DNA of 64,000 bases from Lycocorax pyrrhopterus obiensis (GCA_014706295.1 JACSVZ010000009.1:36715768-36779767), one strand, 5' to 3'; shown: positions 36,761 to 50,531, counted from the first letter of the stretch. Numbers and translations are program-made. Notes: generated from the letters alone by a model not told the origin.

Positions 36761-38963
36761 GGCAGCGAGCAGGACTGTCCACATCCCTCAATTAACCATT
36801 ATCAGATTTAGATATAATTTTATAGAGATGGTTATAAGAATAGATGGAGAAGTATACAGGACTCTGGTCTCGTTTTAAAAATCACTTTATCTTGGCTGCA
36901 CCACTTATTTGTGCTTAGACCAGATTTAAGTTAAAAGCAGATCATACACATCAGTGCCAGGTACTGAAACGTCCCATTATTCAAAAAGGAGTAACATTTA
37001 AATGTATGGATACAGTTAAAACCCCAACAAACACAGCGCTTTCCTGCACATGCAGGTTTGATAGATACTTCCCAAACCATCTTTTCCAGACACTCCACCA
37101 ACAAGCATCCTGAGAAAACAGAATTTCCAAAGCATCCCAGTACAGGGGTCACCCAGGGCCACATCTCATCCCTGTGACTTCAATGCCCTCCTGGCAATCA
37201 GGACTGAGTTAAGGACAGCAGGTTTTTGCTCTTTAAGGCTTAGTAAATGTTCAGATAAGGAAACACGGACCAGGGTGGGTTTTGTCAAGCATCAACAAAT
37301 GTTCTGAAATCTCATGAAGCAGTGAGTGCAACCAGAAAGACCTAAAACCACTCTTGGACCCATGGCCACCCTGGTCAATTCTTGATTTATATGATTTTAT
37401 AACATGATTTTCTCAAACTTCTCTATTTTATCTTTATTCCAATCTACCTCTTTTACTGCATTGATTTGTAATCATTCTTTTTACTGCTGCTATGGATTTT
37501 AACCTCTTCTGAACTCAGATTTTGTCTTCTGCTATCTGCAACTTGTTTTAACCCAAGATCTTAGGCCAAGTGGTCTTCCACTTAATGGCTCAGCAGTCCA
37601 TGTTTATAGTGGCAGAGTTTGAGGACACAAGTAAATTTCATATCACAGACCATCACAGCACCCACCCTCCAGAAGCCCATATACTGCAGCCAAGAATTTA
37701 GGTTAGAAGGAAACATTTTAGGCCCCAAACTACTAAAACACTGCATGGCAAGTAGGTTGTCAGCAGTTATTACGAAAACCCACGTGATGGTCTGCAAGAG
37801 AAGATCCTTGTACTACAAGGTGCTGAGACTCTCCAAGAGAGACGAAGGAGGTTCCACAGAAAATAACGTAAGAGGAAAGTTATATTTTTACCTGTTTATT
37901 CCTCAAAAACACATTTTCATCCTCCAAATTAACAATCTCTCCCTCCAACATGCAAATAAGCACCACCACGTCTACACTTCCCACAGCAAGGCCGTCCATA
38001 ATTAGCACAAAAATTGGTGTATTTGGCAACTTCGGTGCTAGAAAAAGTATCTCCTGAAGGGTGTCAGGTTGAGGTTGGGCTATTTATGACAATTCACAAC
38101 AAAGGGAGACACACAAAGCTGAAGTCATCCCCAAAGTCCACTTTATCTGTCCCCCACAAAATCAACAGCATGTCTGAGTGTGCTGTAACACGTGTGTCAC
38201 ATCACACGCCACTTCTTTAGAAAGAGAGAAAATGTAGGAGAAATCCTCACTCAGAAACTCAGTCACTTCGAATTTCAACAAATATCTTCATTTCTGCCCC
38301 CACCACTCTCCCTCTGACATGAGACCCTGTGTTTTAGAAAATGTAAAAACCAAGAAGGAAATAAGAACTTCATGTGGACCGGTCTAGAAGTTGACAAACG
38401 CTCTGATTTTGTGGAGGTAATGTATTACACAGCTAGCATTAACTTTGTCTGCTTGATTTTCACTCATTACCTTACACCAGCCCACCTGATAGCCCACTCC
38501 TCGTCATTCCCACCAAAGGCAGGAGCCTGCAGACATCCACACTGGTCTGACTTTGGCTTTATTCAGGATTTTAAGGCAGTCGGAGCACAGGCAGATTTAC
38601 AGACCAAGAGCTGAGACACACAAGTTACCACAGACTGAAAAACTCCTAAATATCTGCTCTGCCTCATTTGCATGTTTTTGGGCCACCTCAAAAAAGGATA
38701 AACCAAGTGAGATTAGACCTCTTTCCAGCTGATAACGTATTTTACACTCCCGCTGCCACAGGCTATGAGGGTGCACCAAATCGGTTTCCAGGGCTCAGCT
38801 GATGTCTGTTAATTTGTCAAACCACAGTGACTCATCCCCACAGCCAAACCCCGAGCAAGAGCCAGTGCTTGATGCGAAATGCCTGATGCCAGCACTCAGA
38901 ACAGGGCTGGCGATGTCAATGTGCCATTAGGAAAGACCAGAAAATGTCACAGAACTTCTTCTG
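36761..38963. other. unique DNA, no gene recognised
   Basis: Mixed AT-rich DNA. The plus-strand 128-codon frame at 37619-38005 has no recognisable domain. Confidence 0.5.
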
Positions 38964-38981
38964 TTGTGGTGGTGGTGGTGG
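38964..38981 (+). repeat. short (GGT)n microsatellite
   Basis: Five to six GGT units with one flanking variant. Confidence 0.85.
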
Positions 38982-39039
38982 GTCCAGTTGGGGATCCGGC
39001 TGCAGCTCCCCTCGGAATCCCAACACCCGGGATCTTCTC

Positions 39040-39086
39040 GCTCAGACAAGTGCACAAGGCAGAAGCTCAGACAAGTGCACAAGGCA
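39040..39086 (+). repeat. 25-bp tandem duplication
   Basis: Two identical 22-bp segments beginning 'gctcagacaagtgcacaagg' start at 39040 and 39065, a period of 25 bp. Identity between the copies suggests a recent slip or duplication. Confidence 0.92.
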
Positions 39087-39724
39087 CTGACCGATCACTC
39101 ACAATTACTGCTTTGAACTGCAGCCTGGAGTCCATGGGAGAACTCTGCACACAGCATTTCCCTCCAGCCATGTCCACATAAGTTAGCGACATGCTGTGAC
39201 CTTTTATATTTATTTTTCCCCCAGAAAAAATAACCCACAAATCTCTATTTTTTTTCCTTTCTGATTTAACAAGAATACTTGAGGTTCACTCTGAGACGAG
39301 GCTTTCTTTTTTAATTTTACTCTACATTTCACTGAATATTACTGCTTACATATTTAACTGAAGTTGCTGTTCCTCATTCAGGCTAGGAAGAATTCTCCAT
39401 CCCTATAATTTGTTTGTTTGGGGTTGGATTTTTTTGTTACAGCACGTACCACACCTGACAGCTCTGGGCTTCACCTCCTTATTTCTAAACACACTCCTTA
39501 ATTGACTGAGATAACACAAACAATTTTCTTATTGATACAGAACCTTGCGTGCAGCCACAAGAGGAAGGCAGGTCAGGATCTCTCCTACACGCTGCAGGAG
39601 CATCAGTGCCAAAAACAGCATCATGGGTGCTCAGAACAACATTGCTGTGCTCTGGCACTGGGGCCCAGCTGGACACGGAGCAGTCAAGTCTGACCACAGC
39701 TCAGAATCCTGGGCTCGTCCCAGA
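39087..39724. other. unique DNA
   Basis: AT-rich, with a GC-richer end from about 39540. No gene recognised. Confidence 0.5.
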
Positions 39725-40296
39725 GTGAGGGGAGCAGGGAATTCTGCCCCTCTGCCCCGCTCAGGTGAGACCAACCCCACCTGCAGAGCTGCTCCAGCCC
39801 TGGGGCCCAGCACAGGAAGGATCTGGAGCTGCTGGAGCCAGTCCAGAGGAGGAACTCAAAGATGATCAGAGGGATGGAGCAGCTCTGCTGGAAAGGAAGG
39901 GTGGGAGAGCTGGAATTGTTCAGCCTGGAGAAGAGAAGCTTTGGGGTGACCTCGTTGTGGCCTTCCAGGACCTGAAGGGAGCCTGCAAGAAAGGTGGACA
40001 GGGGCTATTTACAAAAGCCTGGAGTGACAGGACAATGGGGAATGACTTCACACAGACAGGAGGTTAGATATTAGATTAGATATTAGGAAAAATTATTGCC
40101 TGTGAGGGTGGGGAGGCCCTGGCACAGGGTGCCCAGAGAAGCTGTGGCTGCCCCTGGATCCCTGGAATTGTTCAAGGCCAGGTTGGACGGGGCTCTGAGT
40201 AACCTGGGATAGTGGAAAGTATCTCTGTCTGTAGCAGGGGGGTCAAAACTCAATGAGTTTTAAGATCCTTTCTTACTGAGGCCATTCTATGATGAA
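39725..40296 (+). mobile_element. CR1 LINE fragment, longest sense copy
   Basis: About 570 bp of sense CR1. Blocks in order are 'attctgcccctctgccc', 'ctcaggtgagacc', 'ggatctggagctgctggagc', 'attgttcagcctggagaaga', 'ggacaatggggaatgactt', the duplicated 'ttagatattagattagatat' segment, 'ggcacagggtgcccagagaa' and the tail 'gccattctatgatg'. The 5' boundary is uncertain by some tens of bases. No intact coding part of ORF2 was recognised. Confidence 0.95.
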
Positions 40297-43200
40297 ATTC
40301 TTTAAAAGAGTGTAAATTTATTCAGCTCAATTTATTCTACTCCCAGTCCTCTCAAACTGGTGACTGAGAAAATTAAAACGTTATGGGAGTGGGACAGTGA
40401 GGTGGATTCTGCAAACCAGCCCAGGCAGGTCCTGGTTTAACTTCTGGCTGGTTTAACTTCAGCTTTTGAGAGCACAGTGGGTCCTGCCCAACCCTCCTGG
40501 AGATGCCACGGAGCTGTGCAGGCCTGGTGCAGCTGTAAGAACAATTCACAGCGAGAGCATCCCACGGTTATTTTCTTGACACACCACATAATACCCAGAT
40601 ACTGAGCCCCAGATCAGCCAAAGCAATATTTACTTCCAGCAGTTTCAGTGAATACCTGTGAGAGGATTAACAGGGCCATTAGTGGCAGTAATGATTATCT
40701 CCTCGGTGTCACGAGGTGTGACAAAAAACTAAGGTGCAAAATTAAGCTCTTTACTGACTGAAGGGGATTTTTGGCTTAGGTGATTCTACAAGAATAGAGG
40801 ATAGGCCGTGCTTCACCTTACAAAAAAAATATTAAAGATCAGTAAGACACAGTGCAAGACATTTAACAGGGTCTGGGTGGCCAGGAGAGATATGAAATAA
40901 AAGATACTTTATAATAGCAAACAAATAACATGAATTATTTGGACCTGATGACAAGATTGCAAAGTACACATCTCTTAATACTATTAAATATCACAGTCAC
41001 TGGGTCTTTTGGTGTAAAACCAGCCTCTCTGGTCTAGGGTAAAGATGTCAAAGTTTATTTTATTTCTATTTGGCCGTTTCAGACTGTAACACAGCAGATA
41101 AACTGGCTCACATTGGGTTTTTGAAAGGTGACAGGGTGAAAAACAAGTATTCTCCCACGTCCTCACCCACAGCACCCAGCCTGTGCTCTTAGCCTGCAGT
41201 GGGAGTGGGTCCATCTGCCCTTGGCATTTCCTGTGAAAGGGGCAGTTTTAGTCAGCTCTGATAAATTTTGGACCAAATGTGATTCTCGGTAACCTGACTG
41301 CTATGCTGGGTTTGGGAAAATAACAAAACAAAGATTTCTCCCAGTCTTCTCAGCAGCACTGGAGGCTTTTCTGCTCTGAATTTGCTGTGCTGGAGCTCCT
41401 TTGCTGCAGGATATTCCCTGCCAAGATATGCACTTCTAGGAAGAAATTATCTTCTGGATTTAAAGTTGTGTGGGTCAGAAGCAATCCTCCATCTGAGCCA
41501 GCACATTAAGTCAATCTTTAATTCAAAGTCAAGCTTTAATTCATCCATTGATGGCATGAGTGACTTCTACACAACCAAGTTTCCATTGAAGAGCAGTAAA
41601 ACCACTTCTATCTAAATAAATATATGTAAACAAAACCTAAATTGATATATAATCTAAATCTAGCTAAAAAATCAGATAAATGGTGCAATGGGCTATAAAA
41701 CTATATTCCTACACAGATGGTCAAGTTTTCCTGGATTCAGCCAGTGAATGCCCATAATCCATGACACAGAGGTCACAAAACATGACTTAAGAGCTTGAAA
41801 TTTGTGAGCTTGGTTCAACTGCTCGTGCAGTGTTTGGATTAAACTGGCCACAACCTCAAGGCTTGAATTTCTGTTCCTGACCATGGAGATTTCCCTGAAA
41901 AAAATACAAATTAACTGACTTCTAAATATGCATCTCCGAATAGGTCACGGGTAATATGGCAAGTACCAAAAAAAGTTTAACCTGCGGTTTTCACACATTG
42001 ACTCTTTTCTTTCGGAAATAAACATACAAATAAACCTAAACACGGTTGTCTTTTTCTCCAACTACTCCAGTTAATTTGTGTTTTGAGATTTGATTAGAAC
42101 ATTAGAAATACAGTTTCAGCCACCTTCACCAGTCACCTTACAGCATTCTTTGGGTTTTGGCCTCTTCCCTCAGGGTGCCCCACAGCTTTCCCAAAACTGC
42201 ACAACTCCTCCTGATTTTTGCCTCACATCGTCCTAAATGTTAATTTCCCCTGTTTATGTGCAACAGCTTCTCATGGCTTCAACTGCACCGCTGCCCGAAG
42301 ACAGGTTAAAATTTAGTGCTCTTTAGCAATAACACTGGGACTGTAAATCTTCATCAGACCTTTAAAAATCCTGCCTCAGACTGGACAAAATTCCCTGTTA
42401 ATTCCTCTGCGTTGTCTGGCAGATATTAATGGGAACAAACTGTTCTTCTTCCCAAGACACCCAGTGCTCAGGTCAGCATCCAACATCACCAGGACCCCAC
42501 ACTGCCAGCCAAGGGCAAACCAACAAGAGCTGGTAAAACCCAAGAGTTTAAGAGCAACACATCACCTTCCTTGTCTGATAGGAAACTCTCCCTGTGTTTC
42601 CTGATGATAAAACTGGAGTCTCTCATGCCTTCCAACAGGTGAACTATCTAATAAGCAGCAGAATCGCTGTGCTGAAGAGATTAGGCTCTGAGACACTGAA
42701 TGTAGGCAAACACCAAATTTAGCAGGAGCTCCATGTGCAGTCACTCAGTGATTATTCCCTTTCCACTTCCCTGTTTTCAAAACCTTGAGCTTTCTCTTGC
42801 AATGCTCTCCCAATGTCTTTGAGTTCACTCTCCACTGAAGAAAGAGATTCACTTCTGCTCCACCGAAGTGCCCTGAATCAGGTCCTTGCAGTTAAAAGGG
42901 ATTTTGAAAGCTGAAGTTGGGCTGGTCCTGGCTCTCACACAGGGATGAGTTTCACTCCGTGTGTATGTGCAAATTCAGAGTCTCCACAATGCTTTACTTC
43001 CAAATTTTCCTCCTGTTCCAATGCCTTTTAGTCCACGTGAAACTAAAACTCAAGTCAAGGAATTCTTTTTTGATTGGCGAGGGAAGGAAGCACTCGTAAG
43101 GAATTACCAAATAGGTATTAAGAAAAATATATTGCTTGAAGTGACTGAACATCCTTCATCTCACTTCTGATTTTTTTGATTATTCATACACATTTATAAG

Positions 43201-43423
43201 AAAATCACCTTTGCCTCAAAAACTGAATTCAACTTACTCTCTATCCTTCAATATGTATTATTTCTGTATTTCATGTACGGCTGCAGGAACTGTGTAGAAA
43301 AAGCACCCTCAGATCAAGCTATTTTCCAGATGCAAAACATAAATATATATTCATCAATTCAGATATCCTTTGTTAATTATTATTTATCAAGCAGTATAGG
43401 GTTTCTTTAGTACTTATGTATAA
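40297..43423. other. unique AT-rich DNA, no gene recognised
   Basis: About 3.1 kb with no gene or young repeat. Open frames are under 80 codons. Confidence 0.5.
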
Positions 43424-43439
43424 ATATATATATATATAT
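43424..43439 (+). repeat. (AT)n microsatellite
   Basis: About eight AT units. Confidence 0.88.
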
Positions 43440-44449
43440 TAACTCTTTAATGATAACTTGGTATGGCTTCAGTTTTCCTTAATCTTTCCAGAGCCGGATG
43501 CCTGGGAATTATCCCACGTGGGATTGATAAACACAAGGTTGCAGATTTACCTAGAAGAGCACACTTACTTTCTGATGAAAGCAAAGGGAGGAAAAACAAC
43601 AGCAAACTAACAAGAACATCAACTTTAATCACAATAACCATTTTTATCATGAGAATTTATGTGAAGGAAGGTATTTTATGGCTGTCATGAGACCCTTCAC
43701 CTATAAAAGACTGAGATGTCTGCATTCATGCAGTACATTTGCTGCACCTTCCATTGCCTGGAGCAACTCCCTACACACAAAATTTCCCTTCTTTCTTTAT
43801 TTTAAACATCCTGAAAAGCAGAATATAAAAATCCTGCGTGTTCTTTAGCATTGCTACAGGGGTTAAATTGTTAATGCTTTACTTTCACTCTAGTTTTTTA
43901 TCAAACTTTCTTTTTTTCTCTCCCTGGGGATAAACAAATGGACAGCTTTTCTCTCTAGTATTCCTCCTTCCATTACCATCACAGCAGAATGCATCTGAGA
44001 CTATAATAATTCAGTGATGAAATACAAAATGTCGCAATGCCATCTCTCTTAAAGTGAACTGAGATTTTGTTATGCCATTTTAGGTGCACTAATAGCTCCT
44101 AAAGTCCCATGGAGTATCTTAATGTGAATTTAATGAGCTGATAGCATATAAATGACAGTACTGTGAGGGTGAAGGTGACATAACCTTTTTCCTTCTGTTT
44201 GATGTTTGTCTTTGGAAAAATACAGATCCTTTCGAAACGTGCCGCATTGCTGCAACGTGCTGCATCCTTCAGCGAGGAGCCTGCCATTGTTTTAGCATTT
44301 CACAGCCCTTTTCTGCACTCCTCATGGCACTAGAAACCCAGGCACTTTTTAGTTCAGCATTCAGGGAATTAAAAATCTAAACACTTCTCCTGGCAGCACA
44401 ATGACAACAGTGCTTGTGGAGTGTCCATCCAGTGACAACCCATCAGGTT
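43440..44449. other. unique DNA
   Basis: AT-rich. No gene or repeat recognised. Confidence 0.5.
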
Positions 44450-44700
44450 TGTCACGCTGGTGCCAGCACTGGTGGCACGGAACCGGTGAAAGCCTGTGTG
44501 AACCACACGGAAATCATCCACCTTTATTTCCTGGGCATCACCTTTCTGTCTCCGAGCTGAGCGATCTCCTCTCCAGCGCCGACTCCCAAACTCCGCGTGT
44601 CATCACCGGGGCGCTGCCGTTCATAAGGAGTCGCCGGCCCTCGCCCAGCGGTGTCACACCCCATTGTGCACCCAAATCCCAGCCACCTTCGGCGTGCTAA
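44450..44700. promoter_or_regulatory. CpG-rich patch
   Basis: About 250 bp with roughly 19 CpGs by eye, concentrated at 44555-44655 ('gcgccgactcccaaactccg', 'caccggggcgctgccg'). A plus-strand frame of 99 codons (44401-44700) is open across it, starting at an ATG and ending in TAA, but it has no recognised domain. It may be a regulatory island or an unrecognised exon or repeat. Confidence 0.3.
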
Positions 44701-45110
44701 TGGGCTGGGATCCCATCAGCACTGGCTTGGATCAGCACCGACACTGCCACGCACAGGGGAGGAAGATGGCGAGATATAAACACATCAATAACCAGCAGCA
44801 GACCTACAGAAAACAACTGGCAGATTAAGGAGGCACCCGAATGTATGAGGTTATTAAAGCCTGCCCAGTGCAGCAATGAAGCTTTTCCACCGCAGTTTGA
44901 AGTACTGTCCTTAAAACCTTTCACTCAAACTTAAGAAATGACATCTCAGTGGGTTTCTTCACCCCCCAACCTGAGCACTTAGAGCTGTCTCAGCCAGTGA
45001 TGTGGTCATTTCTAGGCTAAATGTGCTGCAACTTGAAAAGAAAAGTTATTAACTTCCACTTCTCTTCATATTCCTTCAAAACAATATAGAGATCCAGAAA
45101 TTATCGATCT
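44701..45110. other. unique DNA before a minus-strand CR1
   Basis: No gene or repeat recognised. Confidence 0.45.
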
Positions 45111-45537
45111 GGAATAACCTGAGTTGGAAGAGACCCATAAGGATCATCGAGTCCAAGTCCTGGCCCTGCACAGACACCCCAACAATCCCACCCTGGGCAT
45201 CCCTGGCAGCGCTGTCCAAACGCTCCCGGAGCTCTGGCAGCCTCGGGGCCGTGCCCATTCCCTGGGGAGCCTGGGCAGTGCCCAGCACCCTCTGGGGGAA
45301 GAACGTTTCCCTGATATCCAACCCAAACCTCCCTGGCACAGCTCCAGCCATTCCCTCTGGTCCTGTCACCGGTCAACAAAGAAAAGCGATCAGTGTCTTC
45401 CCCTCCTCTTCCCCTCTTGAGGAAGCTGAAGGCTGGGATAGGTGTTCCCTCAGCCTCCTCCATCTGAACAGCCCATGCAACCTCAGCTGCTCGTCACACA
45501 GCTTCCCCTCAAGGCCCTTCATCATCCTCACAGCCTT
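45111..45537 (-). mobile_element. CR1 LINE fragment, antisense, different subfamily
   Basis: A minus-strand CR1 piece of about 430 bp. On the plus strand: 'cctgagttggaagagaccca', 'aaggatcatcgagtccaagt', 'cctggccctgcacagacacc', 'gctgtccaaacgctcccgg', 'gggaagaacgtttccctgat', then 'ccctcaaggcccttcatcat'. This wording marks a different CR1 subfamily from the copies at 873, 32467 and 39725. An AT-rich tract abuts its 5' end. Confidence 0.95.
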
Positions 45538-45606
45538 CCTTTTATTATTTATTTTATTTATCCTGTTTATTTTATTAATCCTCTTATTACTATAATTTAT
45601 TATTTA
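45538..45606 (+). repeat. TTTAT-rich low-complexity tract
   Basis: About 70 bp of T-rich words (ttattt, tttattaat) directly beyond the 5' end of the antisense CR1. Confidence 0.85.
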
Positions 45607-48600
45607 AACTTTACAGTGAGCCACGCTTGTTTCTTTTAATTTTATGCTCATTTGCTGAATTTAGGTCAATCAAAGGTTTCTTGGTGTCGATTTGTTAATT
45701 TTAAAACACTTGTAGGACAGACTATGAATCATTTCATAGAGTATTTTCTATCTTTTCATACAGTCCCAGTGCTGTTACATGAAGTATGTAAGGCTGAGTG
45801 AATTAAATTTACAAAAGCTATTTCTCTCCCCAGTAGAAATGCTAACATTTGCTCTCCTGATAGAGACGTACCTTGGGCTGTGTTTGACAAAGGGGAAATA
45901 AATAAATAAAAAAATAAGCAGCTTACGTGTTTCAAAAAGTTGGAATTTTGGCAATGTGTGAAATTTGTTTAGAAAAACCTTTTCGTTGCCAGGTGACGAG
46001 GCAAAACATATCACATATGCTTAACAACCAGCTTGTACATATTTTGTCTTTCCAAGGTTTCTAGGGCTGGTCAGGCACAATGATGCATTACAGCTGAAGG
46101 AGCTTCCAGCAGGGACAAATGTTTGTCTCCTTCCAAAAGAATTTTTCTAATCCTTAAGAAAAACAACTCAATATTTCTCATTGTTGAATGATTGAGTAAG
46201 GATTAATTCTGCTCAAAATTCATCGTATCACGAGTCGTAACATTTATTTTGCGTTTGCTGGGGATGCACACTGCTGGGGTTTTGGTCAGCACTTCATGGT
46301 ATATCTGCTAATACAGATTTCTTACAACAGCCTGACATCTCCTCCTTGCTCCACTGTCAAGCAACAGCGCAAGCAGCATTAAAAAATACGGATGACTGAG
46401 GATCCGTGTGTTAAAACGTATCCCACCACGTTCAAAAGCCACTGCTGGCATAGTCCGAGCACCTCTGCACCACGGATGTTTCCATTTCATCGACATTTCC
46501 TTCCACTGATGCACACTGGCATTTCAGAGGAATGCAATAATCAGTTATGGTTTAGGAGGAAGTCAGAAAAAGCCGGAAAAAACCCAATCTGCACCAAATT
46601 CCCCCGAAATCCAGAGGCTCATCCCTCCCGTCCCAAACCTCAGCTCTTGCTGTGAACATTCACACTGATCCCATGGCCTGCAGTTGGAGTCAATGGACTT
46701 CACACATGTGAAATTAATTGTGGGGATAATTCTGGAACAGTTACCTTTTCTTGGAATCCCAGTCAACAGCTATTCTAATAAATCACGGTGCTGCTCATGT
46801 TATAATGACCATTCATAATCAAATGCATCTGCACACTCAGCCTGTTTGCCGACTTAAAACACCAAAAGGGAAAGAAAGAGTTTGGTGCCCAAGTTCCCAC
46901 AGGCCTGATGTACAAAATGGACACAGATGACCTGACTGCTCTCCTCCAATCACTCTCTGCTACCTGCAGTTATTAATGGTTTGTCATTGTGCAAACTCGC
47001 ATCCTGATCCCAATCCCTTTAAAATGTTCATACCTACGTACTCCAAATATTCCCTGGGTTTTTGTCTTTCACTCTCTTTTGTTTTGCACTCCAATATTTA
47101 GTGTGACTATTCAGCATGACTCATGAGATTAAAATGTTTTATCTCTAATTACCCTTGTCAGTAGAAAGCCATAAATCACTTCTCAAAAAGCATCACGGAT
47201 TCATTTAGAACCATGAGCCATCATTTTGTTATTTCGCTGCTCCTTAGAGGGGTTGCCCTCACGTCCTCTGTGTACCCAGCTAAGCACTGGATTTTCACGG
47301 GTGGATCTGGTACCAAAAATTATCTTAACACAAACTTCACAAGCCTGCCAGCCCATTCCTCCATCCTACTGCACCTCTTCCCACCTACCCTGGCGGTAAA
47401 ACCAAGCACACGCAGAAAACTCAAAGCTAAGGAACTTTCTATTGGAGAGCACAACTTGTGGAATTAGATATCCACCAGGAGCACTTGTGCCTGCAAATTC
47501 CAGTTTGCTCTCCCTGCCAGTAAACCATGCACGCCAGCAAAACAATTTCCTAGAATCCTCACCAAAAGACAACAACAAAGGGCTGTAATGATGGCCAAAT
47601 CCAATTTATTTAAGAGGGAAAAGGAGACCATACACAAACCTCTCTGTGACTGTCCAGATGTGCCAGGTCACCACCTGTAGCCATTAATATTCGCTGGCCC
47701 TCCAATGCCTTAAAAATCTAGATTTTATTTTTTGCATCCTTTTCTTTTTCATTGTGGATTATACCCCTTTGAAACACAAGGCATCCATTTACTCAGTGCA
47801 AACTTACACGGTGAGATATGATCCCAGATGAGGTATTGCCTCAAACAGAAGATGAAAAATATTCCATGCATTTTAAACATGAATCCAAGATCATAAGTTA
47901 CACTAACGTGTAATACATTTCTGCTGTTCTCTGGCAGGAGAGAAAAACAAAACTGGCAGCTATAGCAATTGTATAATGGTAATTATTGGGAGAAATAATT
48001 ATACAAAAACCTGTTCAAACTATATATGGGATGGGATGACTCAAAGCGAGAAGAATTTAAAGTGATAGTTAATACCACAGAAAACCTTGCTGTGTGACAC
48101 CAGGCAGCAAAATCAGACAAATAAATGCATCTGTCGAAACCATTCTACCCTCTGAAGTTTGTAAGAATTGGGCAAAAAGCAACTGTTCTCACTCAGTGGG
48201 AATTTCAGGGCAGGCTGGTTCACGAGGGAGGCTCCCAGCAGCATCAAGGAATTCCTAGACAAAGAAGGAAACCCTAACGCAATTTCATTCTAAACAGGCT
48301 GCAATCAATTCTTTATATTCACTCAATAACCCTCAGCTGCAGGTGGGTTTGGAGAATTAAGGCACCTCTTCAGAGGTGAGAAATGGAGTGAGATGCTGCA
48401 ACAGAGCCAGGGACCCCCTGGGTGCTGAGGCCCTCAACTCCCACGTGCACCTCTAGGGTCGTTTCTGTCTGCACCCAAAGATAAAACTTCTTGTTCCAGA
48501 GGTTTCCAGCTGTGGTTCTGATGGCTGCCCTCCTCCCTTCAGCCCAATGCCTGCAACACTCTGGATGAAACACGCAGCCGCTGAACTGATCAACCTCGAA

Positions 48601-49647
48601 AAGCCAAGGAAGCCTCACCACATCTTCGCCGTTTTGCTGGATCTCCTTCTGCCTTTCCCACATTGCACGCAAGATTCTTGTCCTGTGTTCCGTTCCAGAT
48701 CCTGCTTCCCAAACACCTCTCCCTACTTCAAATGCTTCTGCTTCCCGTGTCCCCTCCCTCCTTCCACCTAATTTTTAAACCTCTGTCCTCACTTCCAACA
48801 ACTGGCCAAAGCCCTTCTCAAGAGAGAAGGTTTTTCATTCTGTCTACAGGAACACAGACAGGTCTTTCATTTATCTTTATTAGCTACAATTTTTTTCCTA
48901 ATTATTCCTTTTAGCCTGTTATGTTGCCTTATGTCTGTGCTGCTATTCCACTTCCCTCTGTATCATATCTAATTTGAAACTGGTGTGACTCAGTTGAGGA
49001 TTACAAAGCCATAAAATATTACTTAAGTTTGTTTTAAAAGTTCCCCACTTTGCCCAGACCGTCCACACAGGCAAAAGCATCACGTGCACCATCCTGTATG
49101 AATAATAACTTTTCAAACTTTGTATTTCAAGAAAGATGACAAATGCTTCAGGACACAAATAAAAATGGCAAAAACTGTTCTGCTGACAAGTCAATTATAG
49201 ACAGTGCAACTTGCTCAACTTGTCATATCAAAATTTGGTTTTTCTGAAAAGAGAAAGCTGTTACTTTATTTGGCAAGGTGGTTCAAAAGTCCAGCTTAGC
49301 TCAGTTCTTTCGTGCAGAGGGAAGAGCAGTGAGTGGTTCACATCATTTACAGCTAATCCTACCATTTCTTTCAGTACTCAGATATTGTATGTATTTATTC
49401 AATGCACATAATCAGATCACTGCATTCTTTCTAATTAAATCAGTTTCCTCTATACAACCCTTCAGTGTTATCCTAGGAAACAAAGACAGGGCAATAAAAC
49501 CAAAAGCCCACTATGGACTCAGACAGTTAGAGAGTTGCCCAAATTTAAATCAGAATGGTACTTACAGGAAGGTAGTAATGTATATAACTTCAATTTTAGG
49601 GTTTATGTGCCCCACAGTGCTGTTTTCTTTGATGATTTCACCTTCAA
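45607..49647. other. unique AT-rich DNA, no gene recognised
   Basis: About 4 kb including a short AAAT repeat at 45896-45917. Open frames (up to 131 codons, plus strand 49278-49673) have no recognised domain. Confidence 0.5.
45896..45917 (+). repeat. (AAAT)n microsatellite, short
   Basis: Four AAAT units and an A run. Confidence 0.88.
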
Positions 49648-49770
49648 GGCACCTCTATGAGGTAGTGAGGTGAAATTACCCCTAATTTAGGGCAAAACCC
49701 GAAGCACAGATTGAAGTTGGTTCACTCAAGGTGACATGTGGAGTCTGTGCCAGCCTTGGGATCTGGGAAC
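49648..49770 (+). mobile_element. MIR-like SINE fossil
   Basis: The words 'cacctctatgaggtagtgag', 'attacccctaatttagggca', 'aaacccgaagcacagattga' and 'cactcaaggtgacatgtgg' follow the MIR core in the same order ('ccctatgaggtaggta', 'ttatccccattttacagatg', 'aactgaggcacagag', 'gcccaaggtcacacagc'). Sense orientation. This is the clearest MIR-like match in the window. Confidence 0.7.
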
Positions 49771-50531
49771 AGATATTCCCCATCTTCCCCAAGGATCTGA
49801 CCACCAGAACTAGCTGCCCTTAGTCCTCCTCGGAAACACCACAGAGGATCCTTTTTAATGGCATTGGCAAGATCAGGGAAAATACTTGCATTACTACAGA
49901 ATAAAATACAAACCAAACCCCTGCACACAGGCGAGGGCAAGGTGGGAGAAAAGCAGCCCCTTGGGAGATACACTGAGGTTTGCAGGAGCAGGATATTTAG
50001 CTTCACGTAAATTTCTGAGTCTTGCCAAAAAGGAAGATGTTTAGATGAGATCCAGTCATATTGGCTTTTCCTACTTCAGCCACTGTGCAAGGAAATTGCT
50101 GAGGTTTTCAAGACCGGAAGAAAATTCAACTATTTTATATCACTTTTATTGGGGAAAAAAAACAAAAGTTATATATTTTGGAAGAGGAAAGAAGAAGCTC
50201 TCATTCCAAGAACTCAAGTCATTAATTCCTATACCCCAAGGCAAGAACTCTCACGTGGAGGGCTACAAGGTCACCCATGAAGCCGCTGGCAGTGCTGTAT
50301 TTCCCATCCCCTTTGCTGGGGTTAACACCTTCTGCAAAGCACAATCAACTTTTAAGGCACAAGATAAAATTTTAACAGTGCTCCTAATTAGCGCCAACAG
50401 TGGCAGTTTCTGTGATGGCTACGAGGGCCTCACTGAGGGCCCATAAACTCCATTTCACTTGGCGCTATCAGCCATCTATCAGGTGATAACCACTGCTCCC
50501 TGCTACCCACATGGACTGGCTGCAGGAGCTA
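49771..50531. other. unique DNA
   Basis: No gene or repeat recognised. A plus-strand 133-codon frame at 50045-50446 has no domain. Confidence 0.45.
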
